From the NCBI GenBank assembly GCA_035911095.1, contig JAMHWF010000070.1, positions 15,199 through 79,198 of the forward strand: 64,000 bases of DNA. The letters are read 5' to 3'. Origin of the DNA: JAMHWF01 sp035911095. GTDB lineage: Bacteria > Pseudomonadota > Gammaproteobacteria > Burkholderiales > Burkholderiaceae_C. Under the pieces are notes generated by a model. That model was given only the letters and a program-made list of their open reading frames with translations, searched no databases and was not told the origin of the DNA. This document shows, one piece after another, positions 43,310-51,183 of the stretch. How positions within the stretch are numbered: the first letter of the stretch is position 1; every line of letters begins with the position of its first letter. Position numbers and translations under genes: made by a program.

Positions 43310-44620
43310 ATGCTGCCCACCCGCCTCACCGCCATTGCCGCCGCCTGCCTGCTCACCGTGGCCTGCGGCGGTGGCGGCGGCGACACCCCGCCCCCCAGCG
43401 GCGGCGGCAACGACGGCGCCGGCGAAGTGTCGGTCGCGGATGAAGTCCTGGTGCGGCTGCGCAGCGCCGCCGACCTCGACGGCGTGCTCGCCACCCACGG
43501 CCTGGTGCGCCTGGGCGCCTTCGGCTCGCGGCCGATCTACCGCCTGGGCGCGCCGGCCGGCACCGACCTCGAAACCCTGGTCGACACGCTGCGCGTGGAC
43601 ACGCGCGTGCTGCGCGCCAGCGAGAACCGCCTCACCGACACCCCCGAAGGCCGCCGCCGCACCGTCTGGGCGATCGGCGAGGCCCAGGCCTACACCACGC
43701 AGTGGGCGCCGCAGGCCCTGCGCCTGGCCGAGGCGCAGGCGATCCACGACGGCAGCGGCGTGCGCGTCGCGGTGCTCGACACCGGGGTCGACCTCAGCCA
43801 CCCCGCCCTCGCCGGCCGCCTGCTGCCCGGGCGCGACTTCGTCGACGACGACGACGACCCGAGCGAGGTGGCGGCCGACGGCAGCGCCAGCTACGGCCAC
43901 GGCACCCACGTCGCCGGTCTCGTCGCGCTCGCCGCGCCCGGCGCCATGCTGATGCCGCTGCGCGTGCTCGACGCCCAGGGCCGCGGCAACGTGTGGGTGC
44001 TAGGCGAGGCGCTGCTCCACGCGGTGGACCCGGATGGCGACCCGCTGACGGACGACGGCGCCCATGTGATCAACCTCAGCCTCGGCACCACCGAAGAGAC
44101 GGAGGTGCTGGAGGACCTGATCGACCGCATCAGCTGCGACGACGACGAGGAACCCGGCGAGGAAGACGACGACGATGACGACGACGACATCCGCTGCGCC
44201 GCCGGCGGCGGCGCGGTGGTCGTCGCCGCGGCCGGCAACGACGGCAGCCCGACGCTGCTGCAGTACCCGGCCGCCGAGCAGGAGCCCGGCCTGCTGGCGA
44301 TCGGCGCCTCGGCCGAGAACCGCCGGCTCGCCGGCTTCAGCAACAGCGGCAGCTGGATCCACCTCACGACGCCCGGCGAAGGCATCACCAGCAGCGTGCC
44401 CGGCGGCGGCTACGGCACCTGGAGCGGCACCTCGATGAGCGCGCCCTTCGCGGCCGGCATCGCCGCCCTGCTGCGTGGCGCGCAGCCGGCGCTGCCGCCG
44501 CAGGAAGTCGCCGCGCGCATGGTCGCGCGCGCCGCCGCGCTCTGCGACGGCCAGCTGCCCGCGCTCGACGCCGCGGCGACGCTGCAGGACGCCGCGCCCC
44601 CCGCGCCCACCTGCCCCTGA
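43310..44620 (+). CDS. Subtilisin-like (S8) serine protease lipoprotein
   Basis: This 436-residue exported protease has a signal peptide ending in Cys19 followed by five Gly, a lipoprotein pattern common in Burkholderiales. The catalytic triad is Asp157 (VAVLDTGVD), His197 (YGHGTHVAG) and Ser375 (SGTSMSAPF); the oxyanion Asn is near 310 in VAAAGNDG. Residues 277-293, a run of Asp and Glu, are bracketed by Cys276 and Cys296 and form an unusual acidic loop. Residues 40-130 may be a propeptide. It is last in the ECF-CHAT set. Substrates are unknown; a cell-surface role is likely given the lipid anchor. Confidence 0.93.
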   Translation: MLPTRLTAIAAACLLTVACGGGGGDTPPPSGGGNDGAGEVSVADEVLVRLRSAADLDGVLATHGLVRLGAFGSRPIYRLGAPAGTDLETLVDTLRVDTRVLRASENRLTDTPEGRRRTVWAIGEAQAYTTQWAPQALRLAEAQAIHDGSGVRVAVLDTGVDLSHPALAGRLLPGRDFVDDDDDPSEVAADGSASYGHGTHVAGLVALAAPGAMLMPLRVLDAQGRGNVWVLGEALLHAVDPDGDPLTDDGAHVINLSLGTTEETEVLEDLIDRISCDDDEEPGEEDDDDDDDDIRCAAGGGAVVVAAAGNDGSPTLLQYPAAEQEPGLLAIGASAENRRLAGFSNSGSWIHLTTPGEGITSSVPGGGYGTWSGTSMSAPFAAGIAALLRGAQPALPPQEVAARMVARAAALCDGQLPALDAAATLQDAAPPAPTCP

Positions 44621-44628
44621 CGGCACCC

Positions 44629-44646
44629 GGCCCGCCCGCGCGGGCC
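44629..44646 (+). terminator. GC-rich hairpin after the subtilase gene
   Basis: GGCCCGC (44629-44635) and GCGGGCC (44640-44646) form a 7-bp stem with a 4-nt loop, 8 nt after the stop codon. A few T residues follow (CGTTCGGCGTTCT), so it could act as a weak intrinsic terminator separating the protease gene from the polysaccharide operon. Confidence 0.45.
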
Positions 44647-44938
44647 CGTTCGGCGTTCTGTCCGCGCAAACCGAGGCAGCCTCGGCAAGCCCCTCGCCCG
44701 CGCGGCACACCATGCGCCTCGCCACGCCGTGACACGACACCACGTGCGCAGACGTCGAGCGCCTCCGCGCGCCGCAGGCCGAGGGCGCCGGGTGGCCGGC
44801 GGCCGCCAGTGAAGGAGGAGCGGCGGGCGTTCAGCCTCGCCGCGGGGGACATGGAGGCCGCCGGCCGCCCGGCGCCCTCGGCCCGCCACCCGCCTCCGTG
44901 CGAAGCCCAAGCGCGCACCCAGCAGCGCGCAGCGCAAT

Positions 44939-44955
44939 CGTCACCGAATGTGACG
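44939..44955. promoter_or_regulatory. Perfect inverted repeat upstream of the polysaccharide operon
   Basis: CGTCAC (44939-44944) and GTGACG (44950-44955) are perfect inverted arms around a 5-nt spacer. The repeat touches the first block of the promoter-like element C. It resembles a dimeric regulator site; the core is not the CRP/FNR consensus, whose halves point the other way. Confidence 0.45.
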
Positions 44956-44986
44956 GGAGTATTTAAAGCCGACGACCGTGCTCTGT
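44955..44986 (+). promoter_or_regulatory. Two-block promoter-like element, copy C (diverged)
   Basis: GGGAGTAT (44955-44962, 6 of 8 identical to GGATGTAT) and CTCTGT (44981-44986, identical) are again 18 nt apart. The following bases CG continue the match to copy B. It lies 54 nt before the likely start of the glycosyltransferase at 45041. Weaker than A and B, but its position and spacing make it a good candidate for the same regulator. Confidence 0.35.
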
Positions 44987-45040
44987 CGCTGGTAGGCCGC
45001 CCGCTCCGGACCGCCCGACACCATGCCCAGGAGCCCGTTG

Positions 45041-46345
45041 ATGACCCTTCCCGACGACCACCGCCCCCGGGTCGCGCTGTACTCGCACGACACGATGGGC
45101 TTCGGACACATCCGTCGCAACATCCTGCTCGCCGGCGCCCTCGCCGCGCCGCCGCTGTCGGCGCGCGTGCTCCTGATCTCCGGCATTCGCGAGGGCGGCG
45201 CCTTCGCGCTGCCGCCGGGCGTCGACAGCGTCACCCTGCCCGCCTACCGCAAGCTGCCCGACGGCAACTACAAGCCACGCGCCCTCGGCGACGACCTGGC
45301 GCGGCTGGTCGCGCTGCGCAGCGACATCATCCAGTCGGCGCTCGACCGCTTCGAGCCTTCGCTGCTCGTCGTCGACAACGTGCCCTCGGGCGCGCTCGGC
45401 GAACTGCGCGGCGCGCTGCCGATGCTGCAGGCGCGCGGCACGAAGCTGGTGCTCGGGCTGCGCGACGTGCTCGACGAGCCCGAAGCGGTGCGCCGCCAGT
45501 GGTGGCGCCAGCGCAATTTCGAGACCCTGCGCCGGCACTACGACGCCGTCTGGGTCTACGGCGACACGCGCGTCTACGACACCGCCGAAGCCTGCGCCTT
45601 CGGCCCCGACATCCGCGACATGCTGGTGCCGGTCGGCTACCTCGACCCGGCGCAGCGCGTGGGCGCGGCCGCCGCGCCGGCGGAGGCGGCGACGCCCTAT
45701 GCGCTGTGCCTCGTCGGGGGCGGCCAGGACGGCCGCGCGCTGACCGAGGCCTTCGCCCGCGCGCCGCGGCCCGAGGGGCTGCGCGGCGTGATCCTTGCCG
45801 GCTCGATGATGCCGCGCGCCGATCTCGAACGGCTGCGCGCGCTGGCGGCCACGCGGCCCGGCCTCGAGGTGCTCGACTTCGTGCCCGAGCCGCTCGCGCT
45901 GATGCGCGGCGCGCAGTCGGTGGTCGCGATGGGCGGCTACAACACGGTGACCGAGTTGCTCTCGCTCGGGCGGCCGACACTGATCGTGCCGCGCGTGCGG
46001 CCGCGCCAGGAGCAGTGGATCCGCGCGCGCCAGCTCGCGCGCATGGGCCTGATCGACTGCCTGCACCCGCAGGCGCTGAGCCCGCAGGCGATCGGCGACT
46101 GGCTCGCGGCGCCGCATCCGGCGCACGCCCCGGCCGCCGAACGCATCGACTTCGACGGCCTGGCCAACGTGCAGCGCCAGGCACTCGCGCTGCTCGCCGC
46201 GCCGCAGCGCGCAGGGCCGCCCCCGCGCGACGCGACCCAGGACGAGGCCCCGCCGTGGCTGCGTGCGACGCCTTCGGCGACGCACCCGCGGCTGCCGTCG
46301 CGGCCGCTGAACGAACGCCAGGGAGCCGGCCATGGACTGCACTGA
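45041..46345 (+). CDS. Glycosyltransferase, GT28/MurG-like fold
   Basis: This 434-residue GT-B enzyme has an N-terminal MurG-like motif SHDTMGFGHIRRNILLA and a C-terminal nucleotide-sugar binding part (LVGGGQDGRALTEAF, AMGGYNTVTELLSLGRPTLIV, RPRQEQWIRARQLA). I cannot name donor or acceptor. The start ATG (MTLPDD) has GGAG 8 nt upstream, better than a Met six codons earlier. First gene of a six-gene operon; it overlaps the next gene by 14 nt. Preceded by the inverted repeat and element C. Confidence 0.85.
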   Translation: MTLPDDHRPRVALYSHDTMGFGHIRRNILLAGALAAPPLSARVLLISGIREGGAFALPPGVDSVTLPAYRKLPDGNYKPRALGDDLARLVALRSDIIQSALDRFEPSLLVVDNVPSGALGELRGALPMLQARGTKLVLGLRDVLDEPEAVRRQWWRQRNFETLRRHYDAVWVYGDTRVYDTAEACAFGPDIRDMLVPVGYLDPAQRVGAAAAPAEAATPYALCLVGGGQDGRALTEAFARAPRPEGLRGVILAGSMMPRADLERLRALAATRPGLEVLDFVPEPLALMRGAQSVVAMGGYNTVTELLSLGRPTLIVPRVRPRQEQWIRARQLARMGLIDCLHPQALSPQAIGDWLAAPHPAHAPAAERIDFDGLANVQRQALALLAAPQRAGPPPRDATQDEAPPWLRATPSATHPRLPSRPLNERQGAGHGLH

Positions 46346-47762
46346 TCCGCTGCGCGTCGGCTATGTGCTGAAGCGCTATCCGCGCTTCTCCGAGACCTTC
46401 GTCGTGCACGAGATCCTGGCCCACGAACGGGCCGGCCTCGCGGTCGAGATCTTCGCGCTCGGCCCGGTCGAGGAGAGCCACTTCCAGGACGCGATCGGCC
46501 GCGTGCGCGCCCCGGTGACGCGCTTGTCCGACGTCTGCCGCCACGGCCGCACGATGTGGTCGCTGATCGACCGCGCCCGGCGCGAGCTGCCGGCCTTCTG
46601 GCCCGCGCTGAACCGGCTCGAGCCCGAAGACCCGGACGTGCTCGCGCAGGGCATCGAGCTGGCGCTCGCGGCGCAGGCGCGCGGCCTGGCCCACCTGCAC
46701 GCGCACTTCGGCACCCGCGCCACCGCGGTCGCGCGCCTGGCGGCCGCCTTCGCCGGCATCGGCTACAGCTTCACCGCCCACGCGAAGGACATCTACCACC
46801 CCTACGCCGAGCCGCAGGCGCTCGACGCCAAGCTGCGCGACGCGGCCTTCGCGCTCACCGTCTCCGACTACAACCTGGCGCACCTGCGGCAGCGCTTCGG
46901 CGCGGCCGACACGCGCCGCCTGCACCGCCTCTACAACGGCCTCGCGCTCGGCGAGCTGCGGCACGGCGAGGCGCCGGCTGAGGCCACGGCGGCGGCGCCC
47001 GAAGCGGCCGTCACCGCGTCGGCGGCCCCCGCGGCGGCGCCGGCGGGGTCCCCGCGCGGACGCGAGATCGTCAGCGTCGGCCGGCTGGTCGAGAAGAAGG
47101 GCCTGCGCGTGCTGATCGAAGCGGCGCGCCTGCTCGCCGCGCGCGGCGTCGACTTCCACTGCACGCTGATCGGCGACGGGCCGCTCGCGGGCGAGCTGCA
47201 GGCGCAGGTCGGGCATTCCGGCGTCGGCGCGCAGGTGACGCTGCTCGGCGCGCAGGCGCAGCCGGTGGTGCTGGCCGCGATGCGCGGCGCCGCGGTGTTC
47301 GCCGCGCCTTGCGTCGTCGCCGAGAACGGCGACCGCGACGGCCTGCCGACGGTGCTGCTCGAGGCGATGGCGCTCGGCACGCCCTGCGTGTCGACCCGCG
47401 TGGCCGGCATCCCGGAACTGGTGGTCGACGGCGAGTCCGGCCTGTGCGTGCCGCCGGACGACCCCGACGCGCTCGCCGACGCGCTGCAGCGCCTGCTCGA
47501 CGACCCGGCGCTGCAGCAGCGCCTCGCCGCCGCGGCGCGGGCGCGCGTGGAGCGCGACTTCGACATCGACCGCAACACCGCTGTCCAGCGCCTGCTGTTC
47601 GAGCGCGCGGTGCGCGGCCTGCCGCTGGAGACCGTCGAAGGCCGGGCCCCGACCCCTGCCGCGTCCACCCTGGCCGACCCGGCCGTCGCGCCCGTCGCCG
47701 CCCCGTCTGCCCCGGTCCCCCCGGCGCATGCGCTCGGCGCGCTGCCCGCTGGAGCCGCCTGA
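46332..47762 (+). CDS. GT4 glycosyltransferase (WcaL-like)
   Basis: This 476-residue retaining GT-B transferase resembles the colanic acid enzyme WcaL (YVLKRYPRFSETFVVHEILA, then HLHAHFGTRATAVARLAA, FTAHAKDIY). The C-terminal GT4 motif is DGLPTVLLEAMALGTPCVST with EKKGLRVLIEAA earlier. A 30-residue Ala/Pro/Thr linker separates the two Rossmann domains, and a second Ala/Pro tail ends the protein. Overlaps the next gene by 1 nt. Sugar specificity unknown. Confidence 0.88.
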   Translation: MDCTDPLRVGYVLKRYPRFSETFVVHEILAHERAGLAVEIFALGPVEESHFQDAIGRVRAPVTRLSDVCRHGRTMWSLIDRARRELPAFWPALNRLEPEDPDVLAQGIELALAAQARGLAHLHAHFGTRATAVARLAAAFAGIGYSFTAHAKDIYHPYAEPQALDAKLRDAAFALTVSDYNLAHLRQRFGAADTRRLHRLYNGLALGELRHGEAPAEATAAAPEAAVTASAAPAAAPAGSPRGREIVSVGRLVEKKGLRVLIEAARLLAARGVDFHCTLIGDGPLAGELQAQVGHSGVGAQVTLLGAQAQPVVLAAMRGAAVFAAPCVVAENGDRDGLPTVLLEAMALGTPCVSTRVAGIPELVVDGESGLCVPPDDPDALADALQRLLDDPALQQRLAAAARARVERDFDIDRNTAVQRLLFERAVRGLPLETVEGRAPTPAASTLADPAVAPVAAPSAPVPPAHALGALPAGAA

Positions 47763-49162
47763 TGCGCATCGCCTATGTCTGTGCCGACCCCGGCATTCCC
47801 GTCTACGGCCGCAAGGGGGCCTCGGTCCATGTGCAGGAGGTGGTGCGCGCCTTCGGCCGCGCCGGCTGCGAGGTCGAGCTGTTCGCCACGCGTGTCGGCG
47901 GCGAGGCGCCGGCCGACCTCGCCGGCGTGCCGCTGCGCCGCCTGCCCGAGGGGCCCGCCGGCGCGCCCGAGGCGCGCGCGCGCCAGGCGCTGCACGCCAA
48001 TGCCGCGCTGCGCAGCGCGCTCGCCGCGGCCGGGCCCTTCGACCTGGTCTACGAGCGCTACTCGCTGTGGAGCTGGGCCGGCATCGCGCAGGCCCGCGAC
48101 GCCGGCTGCCCGGCGCTGCTCGAGGTCAACGCGCCGCTGATCGAGGAGCAGGCGCGCCACCGCGTGCTCGCGCTGCCCGAGGAGGCCGAGCGGGTCGCCA
48201 CGCGGGCCTTCGGCGGCGCCGACGCGCTGATCGCCGTCTCGCCCGGCGTCGCCGACTACCTCGGCCGCCGCCCCGAGGCGGCCGGGCGCGTCCACGTGGT
48301 CGGCAACGGCGTCGACCCGGCGCGCTTCGCCGCCGCCACGCAGCGGGTGCGCGAGCGCACGCTGGCGGCGGCGGCGCTCGCGGCACCAGCGGCGCAGGCC
48401 CGGCAGGCCTCGGCCGCCGCGCGGCCGGCGCAGGAGGGGAGCGCCGTTGCCGCGCCGCCGCCGGCGGACGCCCCGGTCGTCGGCTTCCTCGGCACGCTCA
48501 AGCCCTGGCACGGGCTGCCGGTGCTGGTCGAGGCCTTTGCCCGCCTGGTCGGCGAGCACGGCATCGACGCGCGGCTGCGCATCGTCGGTGACGGGCCGGA
48601 ACGCGAAGGGCTGGTCGCCTCGCTCGCCGCGCGCGGCCTGGCCGGGCGCACCGACCTGCGCGGCGCGGTCGCGCCGAAGGCGGTGGGCGACGAGCTCGCG
48701 GCGATGGACGTCGCGACCGCGCCCTATGCCGAGGCGGCGGGCTTCTACTTCTCGCCGCTGAAGCTGGTCGAGTACATGGCGGCCGGCGTGCCGGTCGTCG
48801 CGAGCCGGGTCGGCCACCTCGGCGACTGGCTGCGCGACGGCGAGACGGCCTGCCTCGTGCCGCCCGACGACGCCGGCGCCCTCGCCGCCGCGCTGGCGCG
48901 CCTGCTGCGCGCTCCGGGCGAGCGCCTCGCGCTGGCCGAGGCGGCGCATGCCGAGGTCGTGCGGGCGCACACCTGGGACACGGTCGCGCAGCGGCTGCTG
49001 GCCCTGGCGCGCGCGCCGCGACGGCCTGCCGGCCCGCGCGACGCTGCGGCCGCACCCGTCGCCCCCGCCGTCGTCGGTGCTGCCGCCGTCGGCGCGCCGG
49101 CGCGCGGCCCGCGGCCGGCCCTGTCGCCGACCGCGGCACAGGCGCTGGAGCGCAGCCGATGA
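47762..49162 (+). CDS. GT4 glycosyltransferase
   Basis: This 466-residue GT-B transferase has N-terminal MRIAYVCADPGIPVYGRKGA, the acceptor-domain core VYERYSLWSWAGIAQARDAG, VVGNGVDPARF, and C-terminal YEAAGFYFSPLKL-type donor loop (AEAAGFYFSPLKLVEYMAAG). A 45-residue Ala/Gln/Pro linker sits between the domains. TGATG overlap with the upstream gene and ATGA overlap with the ABC exporter downstream show tight coupling. It resembles transferases acting in exopolysaccharide assembly. Confidence 0.88.
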   Translation: MRIAYVCADPGIPVYGRKGASVHVQEVVRAFGRAGCEVELFATRVGGEAPADLAGVPLRRLPEGPAGAPEARARQALHANAALRSALAAAGPFDLVYERYSLWSWAGIAQARDAGCPALLEVNAPLIEEQARHRVLALPEEAERVATRAFGGADALIAVSPGVADYLGRRPEAAGRVHVVGNGVDPARFAAATQRVRERTLAAAALAAPAAQARQASAAARPAQEGSAVAAPPPADAPVVGFLGTLKPWHGLPVLVEAFARLVGEHGIDARLRIVGDGPEREGLVASLAARGLAGRTDLRGAVAPKAVGDELAAMDVATAPYAEAAGFYFSPLKLVEYMAAGVPVVASRVGHLGDWLRDGETACLVPPDDAGALAAALARLLRAPGERLALAEAAHAEVVRAHTWDTVAQRLLALARAPRRPAGPRDAAAAPVAPAVVGAAAVGAPARGPRPALSPTAAQALERSR

Positions 49163-51183
49163 CCGGCCTCACCTCGACCCCTCGCGGGCCGCGGGCGGTG
49201 CCCGGCGCCGCCGCGCCTGCCGCGGCCCCGCCCGCGGCGACCGGCGCCAGCCCTTCGCCGCGCCAGCTCTGGCGCCGCTTCGCGCCCTACCTGCGCCGCC
49301 AGCGGGCGCTGATCGCCGGCGCCAGCGGGGCGCTGATCGGCACCACCGCGCTGCGCCTGCTCGAGCCCTGGCCGCTGGCCTGGGTCATCGACCGCCTGCT
49401 CGCGCCGCCGGCGCCCGTCGCCGGCGCGGCCGAGCACCCGGCCGTCGCCTGGCTCGCCGCGCTGCCGGCGGGCACCGCGCTCGCGCTCTGCGCCGCCGCG
49501 GTGCTGGTGATCGCCGCCGGGAAGGCGGGCGCCGGCTACCTGTCGACGATCGGCTTCGCGCTCGCCGGCCAGCGCGTGCTGGGCGCGGTGCGCGGCGACC
49601 TGTTCCGCCACCTGCAGACGCTCTCGCTGCGCTGGCATGCGCAGCGACGCACCGGCGACCTGACGATGCGCCTGGTCAACGACGTCGCGATGCTGAAGGA
49701 GGCGACCGTCACCGCGCTGATGCCGCTGGCGGCCAGCGCGCTGGTGCTGGCCGGGATGCTCGGCGTGATGGCCTGGCTCGACTGGCGCCTCGCGCTGCTG
49801 ACCCTGGTGCCGCTGCCGGTCGTCGCCTGGGCGACGTGGCGCGCGAGCCGCCGCATCCACGGCGCGAGCCGGCGCCAGCGCAGCCGCGAAGGCGCGCTGG
49901 CGGCGACCGCCGCCGAGTCGATGGGCTCGATGCGCGTGGTGCAGGCCCTGGGCCTCGAAGGCGCGCTCGGCGCGCGCTTCGGCGGCGCCGAGCACGACAG
50001 CCAGCGCGAGGGCCTGGCGGCCAAGCGCCTGGCGGCCGGGCTGGAGCGCAGCGTCGAGCTGCTCGTGGCCGTCTCGACCGCACTCGTGCTATGGCAGGGC
50101 GCACGACTGGTGCTGCAGGGCACCCTCAGCGCGGGCGACCTGCTGGTCTTCCTGACCTACCTGAAGAACACCTTCCGCCCGGTGCGCGACTACGCCAAGC
50201 ACGCGAGCCGCGTCTCGAAGGCGATGGCCGCGGCCGAGCGCGTCGCCGACGTGCTCGACGCCGAACCCGAGATCGCCGACCGGCCGGACGCGATCGAGGC
50301 GCCGCGCTTCGCCGGCCACCTGCGCTTCGAGGGCCTGCGCTTCGCCCACGTGCCGGGCGCGGCGCCGGTGCTCGACGGCTTCGACCTGGAGGTGAAGCCG
50401 GGCGAGCAGGTGGCGGTGGTCGGCGCCTCGGGCGCCGGCAAGTCGACGCTCGCCAGCCTGGTGCTGCGCCTGGCCGACCCGCAGGCCGGCCGCCTGACGA
50501 TCGACGGCCACGACCTGCGCACGCTGCGCCTGGCGGGCCTGCGGCGCCAGATCGGCCTGGTGCCGCAGGAGCCGCTGCTGTTCGCCGCCAGCGTGCACGA
50601 CAACGTCGCGCTCGGCCTGCCGGACGCGGCCGCGCTCGACGCCGCCGAGCTGCGCGCCGCGGTGCGCGCCGCCTGCGAGCGCGCCGGCGCCGACGGCTTC
50701 GTCTCGCGCCTGCCCGGCGGCTACGACAGCCCGCTCGGCGAGCGCGGCGCGACCCTCTCGGGCGGCCAGCGCCAGCGGCTGGCAATCGCGCGCGCGATGC
50801 TGCGCGACAGCCGCGTGCTGCTGCTCGACGAGCCCACCGCCGGCCTCGACGCGCATGCCGAGGCGCGCGTCACCGAGGCGCTGCGCGCGCTGATGCGCGG
50901 GCGCACCAGCCTGCTGATCACGCACGACCTGACGCTGGCCGCCGGGGCCGACCGCATCGTCGTGCTCGACGGCGGGCGCGTCGCCGAGCAGGGCACCCAT
51001 GCGGCGCTCCTCGCGCAGGGCGGGCGCTACGCCGCGCTCTGGGCCCGCCAGCGGCAGCGCCGGCCGCGCAGCGGCGCCGCCAGCCGCGCTCCCGCCGGCG
51101 ACCGCCCCGCCGAGGCGGGCGGTGGCGTTCCGGCCGCGCCGGCCCTCACCGCGGCGCGCGAGGAGCACGGCGATGCACGCTGA
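49159..51183 (+). CDS. ABC exporter, fused permease-ATPase (MsbA-like)
   Basis: This 674-residue half-transporter works as a homodimer. Six membrane helices over residues 45-330 are followed by the nucleotide-binding domain: Walker A VGASGAGKSTLASL, Q-loop GLVPQEPLLFA, signature LSGGQRQRLAIARAM, Walker B VLLLDEPTAGLD, H-loop LLITHDLTLAAG. Such exporters flip lipids, lipid-linked glycans or peptides; the glycosyltransferase context suggests a lipid-linked glycan. A Pro/Arg/Ala tail follows the ATPase. Its end overlaps the next gene by 11 nt. Confidence 0.93.
   Translation: MTGLTSTPRGPRAVPGAAAPAAAPPAATGASPSPRQLWRRFAPYLRRQRALIAGASGALIGTTALRLLEPWPLAWVIDRLLAPPAPVAGAAEHPAVAWLAALPAGTALALCAAAVLVIAAGKAGAGYLSTIGFALAGQRVLGAVRGDLFRHLQTLSLRWHAQRRTGDLTMRLVNDVAMLKEATVTALMPLAASALVLAGMLGVMAWLDWRLALLTLVPLPVVAWATWRASRRIHGASRRQRSREGALAATAAESMGSMRVVQALGLEGALGARFGGAEHDSQREGLAAKRLAAGLERSVELLVAVSTALVLWQGARLVLQGTLSAGDLLVFLTYLKNTFRPVRDYAKHASRVSKAMAAAERVADVLDAEPEIADRPDAIEAPRFAGHLRFEGLRFAHVPGAAPVLDGFDLEVKPGEQVAVVGASGAGKSTLASLVLRLADPQAGRLTIDGHDLRTLRLAGLRRQIGLVPQEPLLFAASVHDNVALGLPDAAALDAAELRAAVRAACERAGADGFVSRLPGGYDSPLGERGATLSGGQRQRLAIARAMLRDSRVLLLDEPTAGLDAHAEARVTEALRALMRGRTSLLITHDLTLAAGADRIVVLDGGRVAEQGTHAALLAQGGRYAALWARQRQRRPRSGAASRAPAGDRPAEAGGGVPAAPALTAAREEHGDAR

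Larger units (their letters stand above)
44621..45040 (+). other. 420-nt gap between the subtilase gene and the polysaccharide operon
   Basis: No convincing gene on either strand. The gap holds the hairpin at 44629, then about 290 nt of GC-rich sequence with no feature I can name, then the inverted repeat at 44939, the two-block element C at 44955 and an AT-rich patch (TATTTAAAG). It looks like a control region for the operon that starts at 45041. Confidence 0.6.

Noticed and set aside
40910..43909. Open frame of 999 codons on the minus strand across the CHAT gene
   Set aside because: Antisense to a gene with intact catalytic motifs; composition is the mirror of the CHAT codons. Not a gene.
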